In this document: one piece after another, positions 46,255 through 54,432 of the stretch
Numbering within the stretch: position 1 is the first letter of the stretch
Layout: the number at the start of each line of letters is the position of its first letter
NCBI RefSeq assembly: GCF_014641075.1
Contig: NZ_BMHP01000010.1
Location: 46,643 to 110,642, forward strand
DNA from: Paenibacillus nasutitermitis
GTDB taxonomy: Bacteria > Bacillota > Bacilli > Paenibacillales > Paenibacillaceae
Direction: 5' to 3'
DNA length: 64,000 bases
Notes under the pieces: model-generated
Databases searched by the model: none
Seen by the model: the letters and a program-made list of their open reading frames with translations, nothing else
Told to the model about the DNA's origin: nothing
Translations under genes and position numbers: made by a program

Positions 46255-48678
46255 ATGAAGAAGATTTTGGTCTATGCGGGCTCAATAGTGGCGGCTTCTC
46301 TGCTTGCTGCGGGTGCAGGGCAGGCGAAGGCTTCGGCGGCAACGGATGTGGGGATGTGGTATGCCACCTGGTATTCCAAGGTGCCTGCCGTCAACAACGA
46401 CTGGCTTACGAATTTTGGCGGGTCGAGCCTCAAGCAGTTTGTGGGGGATGTGAATGGCGACGGGAAGGATGACGCCATTACATTTAACAGTGGAGGAACC
46501 TGGAATGCCGCTCTTGCAAACGGCACCAGCTTTGGCACGCCCTCGCAGTGGGTGACCGGCCATGGCGCCGGTTCGGATCAGCAATTTCTGGCCGATGTGA
46601 ATGGAGACGGCAAAGCTGATGCAATTGTTTATTTCAACAGCACCGGCAGTCTGTATGTAGCGTTATCAAGCGGCAGCGGGTTCGGCTCCTATACCCAGTG
46701 GAAATCGGGCTTCGGCACGAATGCCACCAAGCTGATGTTCGCGGATGTGAATGGGGACGCCAAGCAGGATGCCCTTGCATTCTTCAGCGCCACAGGCACT
46801 TGGCAGGTTGCTCTCTCCAGCGGCACGACTTTTGGAACTACGCAGACCTGGGCAACCGGCTTCGGAACGAATTCCACGAACCAGTTTGCCGCCGATACCA
46901 ACAAGGACGGCAAAGCCGACGCCATCTATTTCACGGGCAGCAACGGCAATTGGTATAAGGCGAACTCCAGCGGCACTTCATTTGGGGCATCCGCAGCCTG
47001 GACCGCCGGCCATGGGGTAGGCTCGTCTATGCAATATGTGTACGACGGCAATGCCGACGGTTATGCGGAGCCACATCTTTATTTCAACCATGACTTGAAT
47101 GCGGACGGCAAGATCGGCGACATTATCGGACGGGAATATGACCGTTCCCTGAAGGCCATAGCAGCCGACGATATCAGGATGAACTCGGGCTTCGGCTATC
47201 AGGCGACAAGCTTGATGCAGGGGAATGTGACAGGCGACCTCTACGGCTGGAAAGCGAATATCGCCTTCTATGCGGGTATCGGCGGGGGAACCTGGAAAGT
47301 GGAGCGTTACCGTCAGCTCGATACCGTCTCGACGGATACCTGGCTTGGTTTTCCCGGCAAGCCGGCATTGAACTACCGGCCATTGACGCTGGGCAGTTAT
47401 CAGACCTATGACAGCGGCGATGCGGCTGTAATCGATGAGCATCTGGCTACCATTGCCGATGCCAAGGTGGACTGGCTGCTGCTTGATGAGACCAATGGGC
47501 TGAATAATGTAAGTGGGGCCATACTTAACCGGGCGAAGCGGTTAGCGGAGCGGATCAAGCTGTGGAACGACGACCCGGCGAAGCGGGATGTCCGATATGC
47601 TTTTGCCATCGGCAGGGTGCAGTGGACCAATGATCCACTGACGATCGAGCAGGAAGCCGGACAGGTCTGGGAGGAGTTTGCCAACCATGCTGCCATCGGC
47701 GGGGCCAATTATTATTATCAGCTGAACGGCAAGCCGATTCTGGTCATTTACGCGAACACGAATGTACAGACCGCCTGGAAGAACTATACCGGGGATAAAA
47801 CCAACACCAACCACTTCACGATCCGGTTCGCATCCTCGGCCCTGGCTGGCGAATACGGCTGGCAGCTGCCGCAGAGCGGAACGGTGGACCATGATGAGGT
47901 GATGGTGGTGATGCCGGGATGGAACAATCATGTGGCCGGCTATACGCCTGTTCTGCGCAATAAAGGAACCTTCTATATCCAGTCCAGCTGGAATAAAGTG
48001 CTGCAGCGGGCGGTGAAACCGAAGATCGTGGTTATTAACTCCTTTAACGAGTTTGCGGAAGATACCGGCATTCAAATTGCCGATACGAGCGGACTGACGG
48101 GAACCTCGGAGAAATGGACCGACAGCAGCGGCGCAATCAACAATGCGATGTACTGGAATATGACAAAGAATTTTATTAACCAACTTAAGAACCCGGCTTC
48201 CACTTATTCGGCAGCGGCTGGATTCGGAAGCACCCAGGGCGCTGGTGGCTGGTCTTATCAGGAATGGAGCTACAGCGGCACGACGCGTACTGTGAATCCG
48301 ATGACGTGGGATGCGGCGAACAGCCGCTGGAAAGGAACGACGGCCTATAGCCTGATCGGCAGCAATTGGCAGCATCCCGATATCAACAAGGAGTCCGTTC
48401 GCGTCTTTACTGCTCCGGCATCCGGTACAGTGACCATCACCGGAACGATTGCCAAGCAAACGGCGCAGGGCGACGGGGTGAAGGTGAAGATCCGGAAAAA
48501 CGATCAGGATTTCTGGCCGGCCGGCGGCGGATATATCACGATTACGGATACAACCGGCTATAACGTGTTCGTCACTTCGGCCGTGAATGCGAATGACCAA
48601 TTCCAATTTATTGTTAACAGCAATGGTACAATCGATTATGATGGAACAAACTGGAATCCAACCATAACGTATAACTAG
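46255..48678 (+). CDS. Secreted GH99/GH71-like glycosidase with FG-GAP repeats
   Basis: This protein of 807 aa has a signal peptide ending near ASAATDV. The first catalytic strand reads VGMWYATWYSK. It is followed at once by about five FG-GAP/VCBS repeats (residues about 45-310), each with a calcium-binding motif such as DVNGDGKDD, DVNGDGKAD or DTNKDGKAD, which should form a beta-propeller. The catalytic fold resumes with PLTLGSYQTYDSGD, VDWLLLDE and the central VINSFNEFAEDTGIQ, in the manner of GH99/GH71-like (WbsX-like) enzymes. A C-terminal beta-sandwich of about 150 residues resembles a carbohydrate-binding domain. I chose the start at 46255 behind GGAGGTG; an ATG at 46234 lies before that site. 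It probably cuts an extracellular polysaccharide whose fragments enter by the upstream importer. Family assignment is from motifs only. Confidence 0.75.
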   Translation: MKKILVYAGSIVAASLLAAGAGQAKASAATDVGMWYATWYSKVPAVNNDWLTNFGGSSLKQFVGDVNGDGKDDAITFNSGGTWNAALANGTSFGTPSQWVTGHGAGSDQQFLADVNGDGKADAIVYFNSTGSLYVALSSGSGFGSYTQWKSGFGTNATKLMFADVNGDAKQDALAFFSATGTWQVALSSGTTFGTTQTWATGFGTNSTNQFAADTNKDGKADAIYFTGSNGNWYKANSSGTSFGASAAWTAGHGVGSSMQYVYDGNADGYAEPHLYFNHDLNADGKIGDIIGREYDRSLKAIAADDIRMNSGFGYQATSLMQGNVTGDLYGWKANIAFYAGIGGGTWKVERYRQLDTVSTDTWLGFPGKPALNYRPLTLGSYQTYDSGDAAVIDEHLATIADAKVDWLLLDETNGLNNVSGAILNRAKRLAERIKLWNDDPAKRDVRYAFAIGRVQWTNDPLTIEQEAGQVWEEFANHAAIGGANYYYQLNGKPILVIYANTNVQTAWKNYTGDKTNTNHFTIRFASSALAGEYGWQLPQSGTVDHDEVMVVMPGWNNHVAGYTPVLRNKGTFYIQSSWNKVLQRAVKPKIVVINSFNEFAEDTGIQIADTSGLTGTSEKWTDSSGAINNAMYWNMTKNFINQLKNPASTYSAAAGFGSTQGAGGWSYQEWSYSGTTRTVNPMTWDAANSRWKGTTAYSLIGSNWQHPDINKESVRVFTAPASGTVTITGTIAKQTAQGDGVKVKIRKNDQDFWPAGGGYITITDTTGYNVFVTSAVNANDQFQFIVNSNGTIDYDGTNWNPTITYN

Positions 48679-48702
48679 TCAGATGTTGGGAAAGTGGGCA
48701 GT

Positions 48703-48738
48703 AGGCAGGCGGTGCATTGGAGCTGCCTGCCTTGTTTT
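48703..48738 (+). terminator. Terminator after the glycosidase
   Basis: AGGCAGGC (48703-48710) and GCCTGCCT (48725-48732) form an 8-bp stem followed by TTGTTTTG, 25 nt after the stop codon. Confidence 0.75.
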
Positions 48739-48861
48739 GCTCGGATGCATAATCCGGACATATACATAGTTGTTTGCACGGAAAGGGGACGACACTCTGG
48801 AGTGCTCTATTTCTGGCTTGAACGGTATGCTTGGGCTGCCAGCACCAAGAAGCTGTGTTGC

Positions 48862-49416
48862 AGCAAGGAAATTCCTGCTTGGAGGCAGGAATTTCAGGCT
48901 TTGGCGGCTGCAGCAAGGATTTTCCTTGCTAGAGGCGCCGAATGTGCGGGAGCAGCTCGATTAGTAGGCTGTAGCAAGGAAATTCCTGCTTGGAGGCAGG
49001 AATTTCAGACTGGGACAGCTGCAGCAAGGATTTTCCTTGCTAGAGCACCCGAATGTCCCGGAGCAGCTAGATTAGTAGGCTGCAGCAAGGAAATTCCTGC
49101 TTGGAGGCAGGAATTTCAGACTGGGACAGCTGCAGTAAGGATTTTCCTTGTTAGAGCACCCGAATGTCCCGGAGCAGCTGGATTAGTAGGCTGCAGCAAG
49201 GAAATTCCTGCTTGGAGGCAGGAATTTCAGGCTTAGGCGGCTACAGCAAGGATTTTCCTTGCTAGAGCGCCCGAATGTTCGGGAGCAGCTAGATTAGTAG
49301 GCTGCAGCAAGGAAATTCCTGCTTGGAGGCAGGAATCTCAGGCTTAGGCGGCTGCAGCAAGGATTTTCCTTGTTAGAGCGCCCGGATGTTCGGGAGCAGC
49401 TGGTTTACTAGAAGAA
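48862..49416. repeat. Five tandem 111-bp units with internal hairpins
   Basis: Five contiguous units begin at 48862, 48973, 49084, 49195 and 49306, each exactly 111 bp. Every unit holds the dyad GAAATTCCTGC-TTGGAG-GCAGGAATTTC and the dyad GCAAGG-ATTTT-CCTTGC (or a near copy). The later units add CCCGAA-TG-TTCGGG. Differences between units often keep the stems. Units are joined without unique spacers. The array fills most of the 799-bp gene-free stretch between the glycosidase and the GH127-like gene. Function is unknown. Confidence 0.9.
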
Positions 49417-49477
49417 ACACATTCGGTTATAAGCGTGTATACAAGGGATTTTCAATATGTTTAAGGAGGCATCGTTC

Positions 49478-51160
49478 ATGAAGGTTTTGCCAATGGAGTG
49501 TGTAACGATGAAAGGCGAATTAGCGGAAAGGGCAAACGCTAACTTTGCCAGACTGGAGCTTGCGGAATACGCTCCGGATCGGCTGTTCCAGCCGGCCGGC
49601 TACAGCTGGCCCGGGGATTTTGAAGGGCGGACGATTCTGGCCTGGGTGCTGTTGTCCAGAGCAACAGGAAAGGATGCGCTGTTCCTGGAGGAGGTGCTTG
49701 AGAAGCTTCCTGGTTATTATAATGAACGGGGATATCTGGGTATGATCCACCCGAAGGGCACGCTCGATGAGCAGCAGTTGTCCGGACACAGCTGGCTGCT
49801 CAGAGGACTATGCGAATATTACGAATGGAAGCGGGATTCGCGGGTGTATGGGTGGATCGGGAATATAGTACGCGGACTGCTGCTCCCTGCTGCCGGAATC
49901 TACGCCGGATATCCAATCAGTCCCGGCGAGCGGAGGCAGGAGGGCGAAGCCATCGGGGAGTTGACCGGCGAGAAGATCGGCGCCTGGTACGTATCCTCCG
50001 ATATCGGCTGTGCGTTTATTATGCTGGATGGCGCGACGCATGCCTATTCGATTATGCCAAGCCCTGAGCTGAAGGAGCTCATAGAGGAGATGATCGCCAG
50101 ATTCACCGATATCGATTTTATCGGCGTATCCATGCAGACGCACGCCACCCTGAGCGCGCTGAGAGGAATGCTGCGATTCTATTCATTTCATCCGCAGGAA
50201 GATCTGCTTCAAGAGATTAACCGTATTTATCAGCTGTACCGCCAGACGGCGATGACCGACAATTACGAGAATTTCAACTGGTTCGGGCGTCCGGACTGGA
50301 CGGAGAGCTGCGCGGTGATCGACTCTTTTATGGTAAGTTTCGAGCTGTGGCGGATTACGGACGATCCGGGTTGCCTCGGGGATGCGGAGCATATTCTGTT
50401 GAACGGAATGGGCTATGGCCAGCGGCCGGGAGGCGGCTTCGGCTGCAACGTATGTGCCAGCGGCGGCCATCATGAGCTTAAGCCGCATCCGGATTTATAT
50501 GAAGCGTACTGGTGCTGCTCCATGCGGGGCGGCGAGGGCCTTGCCCGGGCAGTTGAATATGCCTTTCTTCAGGATAGTGAGACGATCCGGCTGCCTTTCT
50601 ATCACAAAGCGACTGTAAAAACGTCATGGGATGATGAAAGCATCGCTTTCACGGTGGAAACATCCTACCCAATTGAAGGAGAGACGGCCATAAAGATCGA
50701 GAGCAGCACGCTGAAACAAGCCCGAAAGTTCCAGCTGTACATTCCCGCTTGGGTAGACCCCTCAGACGTTAAGCTTTCGTTAAACGGAGAGGCTGTGCCT
50801 TCCGAAGTCGCAGATGGTTTTGCCAGCTGTGAAGGACTGTTCCGCGAAGGGGATGTAATCCGGCTTTCCTTCCCGGTCGGACTCCGCCGGGAGCAGGCGA
50901 TGCAGGGAGATGAACGAAGTGTTACCTACCGTCATGGCGCGCTGCTGCTGGGGGCGGATGGCGAGCTATATGTTGCTGCATGTGAGCATAAAGTCAATGA
51001 TGATCCTCGTGGAACGGGTTCCCAGGAAGCGCCTATCTATCTTGGGGATGGGGAATATCTCTTTCAGTCAAGCCAGATAAAGCTGTCCCCCGTTAACCGG
51101 CTGTTCTACAAAACCACTGAAGAAGCTAAACAGGATCATAAAATGGTCATTTTCCCCTGA
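49478..51160 (+). CDS. GH127-like (beta-L-arabinofuranosidase-related) protein
   Basis: This is a 560-aa cytosolic protein with no signal peptide. An all-helical (alpha/alpha)6-type barrel covers about residues 20-400 and a beta-sandwich covers 410-560 (FQLYIPAWVDP, RLSFPVGLR). The YWCCS motif near residue 350 and a Cys further upstream (GFGCNVCASGG) recall the catalytic cysteine cluster of GH127 enzymes, though the usual CCPPN is replaced by CCSMRG. It could therefore be a divergent or differently specific member. I chose the start at 49478, behind AAGGAGG; an ATG at 49457 would place that site inside the gene. It lies alone between the repeat array and a strong terminator and probably trims imported oligosaccharides. 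Confidence 0.75.
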   Translation: MKVLPMECVTMKGELAERANANFARLELAEYAPDRLFQPAGYSWPGDFEGRTILAWVLLSRATGKDALFLEEVLEKLPGYYNERGYLGMIHPKGTLDEQQLSGHSWLLRGLCEYYEWKRDSRVYGWIGNIVRGLLLPAAGIYAGYPISPGERRQEGEAIGELTGEKIGAWYVSSDIGCAFIMLDGATHAYSIMPSPELKELIEEMIARFTDIDFIGVSMQTHATLSALRGMLRFYSFHPQEDLLQEINRIYQLYRQTAMTDNYENFNWFGRPDWTESCAVIDSFMVSFELWRITDDPGCLGDAEHILLNGMGYGQRPGGGFGCNVCASGGHHELKPHPDLYEAYWCCSMRGGEGLARAVEYAFLQDSETIRLPFYHKATVKTSWDDESIAFTVETSYPIEGETAIKIESSTLKQARKFQLYIPAWVDPSDVKLSLNGEAVPSEVADGFASCEGLFREGDVIRLSFPVGLRREQAMQGDERSVTYRHGALLLGADGELYVAACEHKVNDDPRGTGSQEAPIYLGDGEYLFQSSQIKLSPVNRLFYKTTEEAKQDHKMVIFP

Positions 51161-51178
51161 CTGGAATAAAAGATTGCC

Positions 51179-51214
51179 TATACTCAAGCCGATCATGGCT
51201 TGAGTATATTTTTT
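51179..51214 (+). terminator. Rho-independent terminator after the GH127-like gene
   Basis: A perfect 12-bp stem (51179-51190 with 51197-51208) closes the loop GATCAT and is followed by a T-tract. Confidence 0.93.
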
Positions 51215-51330
51215 TGACCGTATAGAATTTATATGTTTCACTCTTATAAATTTCTATAAGGCCTAAGGAAAGAAACTATCTTGCCGTCAGAGAACGGCAC
51301 AGCCGTTTCTTCTTGGACTAAAGAAATCAA

Positions 51331-51948
51331 TCACAGCATCGCGAAACGCTTCTCTGTCTTTTCGAGAGCTTGCAGCCTCATCTCCAGGCTGCGGTCTTCC
51401 ATACCGGTATAGTTGTACCAGCGGAGCTTGCGGATACCCATTTTGCGGAAAGTGCCCCGGAATAGGATCTTGGTGACGGGATTTCCAAAAATCCACCGGT
51501 AGATGAAGTCGGGCGTGCTCATGACGGTCAATAGGGAAACGCCTTTCGTATTCGGAAGCAGACTGGCAAATGGACGCCCGGGCTTGGTTCTCTTGTAAAT
51601 TGTGCCCTCTACGAATACCTTTTCGATGAACCCTTTCGTAAGGGCAGGCATCGACTCCCACCAGATCGGGAAGATGAAAACAATATGGTCCGCAGCGATA
51701 AGACGCTGCTGGTAATCGGCTGCGAGAGGATCGGCGGTTTTCTGCAGCCGCCAATCGGCAAGTTCTTCGGCAGACATAACCGGATTAAATCCGTCGGCAT
51801 GCAGATCGATGAGATCGATCGTGTGCCCCTTTGCGGCAAGTCCCCGCATAACAGAGTCCAGCAGGGCTGCTGAATAGCTTCTCCGGTGCGGGACATTTCC
51901 GGATGCTGAAGCTCCGTACGGATGATCGAAAATAATGACGACATTCAT
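51331..51948 (-). CDS. Flavodoxin-fold NAD(P)H quinone reductase
   Basis: This 205-aa protein is of the Flavodoxin_2/NQO1-MdaB type, a soluble FMN or FAD enzyme that reduces quinones or electrophiles by two electrons. Visible motifs are the first strand VVIIFDHPY followed by SYSAALLDSV, the flavin-binding FPIWWESMPALTKGFIEKVF, and LLTVMSTPDF. GAGGAG precedes the start. It is divergent from a MarR-type regulator, with palindromic sites between the two, the usual layout for a stress-inducible detoxifying reductase controlled by its neighbour. Confidence 0.88.
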   Translation of the reverse strand: MNVVIIFDHPYGASASGNVPHRRSYSAALLDSVMRGLAAKGHTIDLIDLHADGFNPVMSAEELADWRLQKTADPLAADYQQRLIAADHIVFIFPIWWESMPALTKGFIEKVFVEGTIYKRTKPGRPFASLLPNTKGVSLLTVMSTPDFIYRWIFGNPVTKILFRGTFRKMGIRKLRWYNYTGMEDRSLEMRLQALEKTEKRFAML

Positions 51949-51972
51949 TAACAGGACTCCTCTGCAATCTTA

Positions 51973-51989
51973 TTGTTTCAATGAAACAA
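51973..51989. promoter_or_regulatory. Palindromic operator near the reductase start
   Basis: TTGTTTCA-A-TGAAACAA is a perfect 8+1+8 palindrome, 24 bp upstream of the quinone reductase start codon. It shares its half-site with two more sites in the same intergenic region and is probably bound by the neighbouring MarR-type regulator. Confidence 0.65.
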
Positions 51990-52001
51990 AATTCAGATCT
52001 T

Positions 52002-52055
52002 GGAAACAATCATATAATCCACTCTTGCCTTCTGTCAATATTGTTTCCTGGAAAC
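52002..52055. promoter_or_regulatory. Half-site and second palindrome before the MarR gene
   Basis: GGAAACAAT (52002-52010) is a half-site. GTTTCC-T-GGAAAC (52043-52055) is a perfect 6+1+6 palindrome embedded in ATTGTTTCC. Together with the palindrome at 51973 they suggest cooperative control of both divergent genes. Confidence 0.55.
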
Positions 52056-52118
52056 TTTATTTGTTTTCTGTTTTTTGTTAAACTGGACAGTAGATGAGCT
52101 TAACGAGGAGGCCGGTCA

Positions 52119-52802
52119 ATGAACCCTACTTCCGAACAATTGCCTGATAAGGAACGGTTAATAAACAAGTTGCTGGAGACTATACCTAAATTACAGAAGC
52201 GGTTTCAATCGGAGGATGACGAAGAGAAGGAGTGGCTGATCCAGAACTGCGGCGGCAATCCCGTTATCATAGATTTTCTCAAGGAATGCACCGTCATGAT
52301 GCTTCATGTCATCGATGCTGTTGGTCAGCTTGAGCCGGTGAACGGAGCTACCATTTCGAAACAATTCGGAATTCCTAAAGGCAGTGTATCCAAGATCACC
52401 AGAAAATTAGTGCAGCAGCAAATCATCCGCACGGAATTTCTTCTTGATAATAAAAAAGAAGTACTGTTTCACACTACGGCCTTGGGCAAAGAGATCTTTC
52501 ATTTGCACCAAGCGCTGCACAGACAGATGAGAAACGGAATAAATCATTTTCTCCAGCGTTATGACACGGAGGAATTGTTATTTCTTATCCGGGGTTTCGA
52601 AGATACCTTGGAAGCGTCGTGGGTTAATCCGGAACCTGCAGATTCAGAGCAGCAGGAACACCGTTCAACCCCCGATAGGGAACATGCTGTGCAAAACGAG
52701 GAACTCAATACGATCGTAGATATGCTTAAACAACTGGATACCCGCAGTCTGAAAAAAGCGAAGGCGATTCTGCAGGATGTATTTTTCACTTCTTTTGATT
52801 AG
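52119..52802 (+). CDS. MarR-family transcriptional regulator
   Basis: This 227-aa protein has a winged helix at about 75-150 (ATISKQFGIPKGSVSKITRKLVQQQIIRT in pieces: GIPKGSVSKI then KLVQQQII) and flanking helices for dimerization. It is longer than most MarR proteins (about 150 aa) because of a C-terminal extension of about 60 residues rich in Glu, Gln and Lys. GAGGAGG precedes the start. It is divergent from the quinone reductase and probably represses it and itself through the GAAACAA-type sites between them. The stop codon is TAG, and protein-like sequence continues in the same frame after it. Confidence 0.85.
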   Translation: MNPTSEQLPDKERLINKLLETIPKLQKRFQSEDDEEKEWLIQNCGGNPVIIDFLKECTVMMLHVIDAVGQLEPVNGATISKQFGIPKGSVSKITRKLVQQQIIRTEFLLDNKKEVLFHTTALGKEIFHLHQALHRQMRNGINHFLQRYDTEELLFLIRGFEDTLEASWVNPEPADSEQQEHRSTPDREHAVQNEELNTIVDMLKQLDTRSLKKAKAILQDVFFTSFD

Positions 52803-52805
52803 CAA

Positions 52806-52934
52806 AATGAGGAACGGATCGTTAATAGGGAACGGATCGATTCGCTGGAGGAGCTGACCCGCGCCAATCCCGTCCTGGATTATGTGGAAAGATATGATCA
52901 TGAAAGATCATGGCTGGCTGAACTCGCTCAATGA
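52806..52934 (+). pseudogene. Coding-like remnant in frame after the MarR stop
   Basis: After the TAG at 52800-52802 the same frame stays open for 43 more codons and reads like real protein: NEERIVNRERIDSLEELT, then RANPVLDYVERYDHERSWLAELAQ in two parts, before TGA at 52932. It has no start codon or ribosome site of its own. It may be a lost C-terminal extension of the regulator or the tail of another deleted gene. Confidence 0.45.
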
Positions 52935-52954
52935 GACAACAATGGAATCAATCG

Positions 52955-52984
52955 GTTCTCCCTGATATCGGGGGGAACTTTTTT
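52955..52984 (+). terminator. Terminator after the MarR region
   Basis: GTTCTCCC and GGGGGAAC pair (one G-U) across an 8-nt loop, followed by six T. Confidence 0.85.
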
Positions 52985-53060
52985 GTGTTATTGGGGACAG
53001 CGGTACGGGGATGTATTCGGCCGCCCTTCTTGTCAATAGGGCGAGAAGATTTTTCCATAT

Positions 53061-53088
53061 TTTACAATGCACATGACAGTGTTAAAAT
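53061..53088 (+). promoter_or_regulatory. Probable promoter of the second two-component pair
   Basis: TTTACA (53061-53066) and TAAAAT (53083-53088) are 16 nt apart, about 60 bp before the chosen start at 53148. Transcription from here would exclude a start codon at 53067. The rest of the gene-free stretch 52803-53147 holds only the MarR-frame remnant and the terminator. Confidence 0.5.
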
Positions 53089-53147
53089 ATAGTTGTTTAA
53101 GCAAAGGACATGTTTATGGTGAGCCAGCTAATGGGGGGATACGCGCA

Positions 53148-54416
53148 ATGTTTTCCATTCTTATTGTTGACGATAATCTGTCCGATCGGGCGGGAATCAA
53201 TGGCCTGATCGATTGGGAAGCTCTTGACATTGAAGTGGTTGGGTTTGCTGTTGACGGGGGAGAGGGGTATAAACAGGCGGTTGAACTGCGGCCCGATTTT
53301 ATCTTGACTGATGTGGCTATGCCGGTCATGGATGGAATCAAGATGACGCAGCAAATAAAAGAGGAACTGCCGCAAACGAAATTCATCTTCATGAGTTGTT
53401 TCGATGATTTCGAGTATTTGAAGGGAGCCATAAATTTAGATGTATACGGTTACATATTGAAGCCTATCAATTTGTCCGAATTAACCGAAACGCTTGCAAA
53501 GGTGAAAAATTTGAAGCAGGATGAGCTCGAAAAGGAACGAAATGACCAAAAGCTAAAGGTACAGCTTCAAGAAAGCATGCCGATCCTCCAGGAGCAGTTA
53601 ATCAGGGATTTATTGTACGGGAAGCTGGGGGATGAGGATAATATCAGAAACCGGATGAACAGTCTGGGTATGGATTTTACCAATAACTCGTATGCTGTTC
53701 TTTATCTTCAAATCGGTAACACTGACGCCCAGAATCCGGATAAGACGATGGAAAACAGACACTTGACGATCTACAGCGTGCAGAAATGCGTGGAAGAAAC
53801 GATCTTGTCGGAAATCCCGGGTTACGTAACCAATCAGCATCAGGACAGTCTGGCTGTTATTCTCTTCATGCCCCATACAAGCGACGAAGAAGCGGTCCAT
53901 CAATTGATGAGCCTGACCAATGCCTGCAGGGAAAAGGTTAATCATCAATTGGGCTTGCGCATAACCATTGGGATCAGCGAGTTTTCCAACCGGCTGAGCT
54001 TGCTTCCCAAACTATTTGAAGATGCGGAATATGCCATTAAATCAAAGTTTTACAGTAAAGACAACCAGGTTATTATGACGTCGAAAGGGCGTTACCAGAA
54101 GGTCATGGAGGATATTAAAGCGATTATTGATGAACAATACGCCCAAATCGAAAATGTGAATCAAATTGTCAGTCCGCTTTTTCTGAGCGTCAGCCATGCG
54201 AATTTAATCTTCAAGCAGCAATCCGGACAAACGATATTCGATTATTTGATTAAAAAAAGGATGGAAGTTGCCAAAAGCATGCTGATGGACCCTTATATTA
54301 AAATATATGAAATCGCAGAGAAAACGGGGTATAAGACTAATTCTTATTTCGCCTCTGTATTTAAAGAATATACGGGCCTGACTCCAAAGCAGTTCAGAGA
54401 TAAAAATCGCGATTGA
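53148..54416 (+). CDS. YesN-like AraC-type response regulator
   Basis: This 422-aa regulator has a receiver domain (VDDN at the N-terminus, Asp55 in ILTDVAMPVMDG, conserved Lys in YILKPINL), a coiled linker and middle region, and a C-terminal AraC helix-turn-helix pair (about 320-422) ending in YFASVFKEYTGLTPKQFR. It is about 115 residues shorter than the regulator at 40586, mainly in the middle part. I chose the start at 53148, behind AATGGGGGG; an upstream in-frame ATG at 53067 precedes the likely transcription start. It lies 16 nt before its kinase gene, in the reverse order to the first locus. Confidence 0.87.
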   Translation: MFSILIVDDNLSDRAGINGLIDWEALDIEVVGFAVDGGEGYKQAVELRPDFILTDVAMPVMDGIKMTQQIKEELPQTKFIFMSCFDDFEYLKGAINLDVYGYILKPINLSELTETLAKVKNLKQDELEKERNDQKLKVQLQESMPILQEQLIRDLLYGKLGDEDNIRNRMNSLGMDFTNNSYAVLYLQIGNTDAQNPDKTMENRHLTIYSVQKCVEETILSEIPGYVTNQHQDSLAVILFMPHTSDEEAVHQLMSLTNACREKVNHQLGLRITIGISEFSNRLSLLPKLFEDAEYAIKSKFYSKDNQVIMTSKGRYQKVMEDIKAIIDEQYAQIENVNQIVSPLFLSVSHANLIFKQQSGQTIFDYLIKKRMEVAKSMLMDPYIKIYEIAEKTGYKTNSYFASVFKEYTGLTPKQFRDKNRD

Positions 54417-54432
54417 AAGAGGGGGAGGGAGA

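Noticed and set aside
48694..49236. Repeat-containing open frame of 180 codons across the 111-bp array
   Set aside because: It has a weak GTG start, starts before the glycosidase terminator, and stops in the fourth unit. It stays open only because the repeat length is a multiple of three.
48862..49416. Possible CRISPR array
   Set aside because: The units are contiguous and repeat over their full 111 bp, with no unique spacers and no cas genes nearby.
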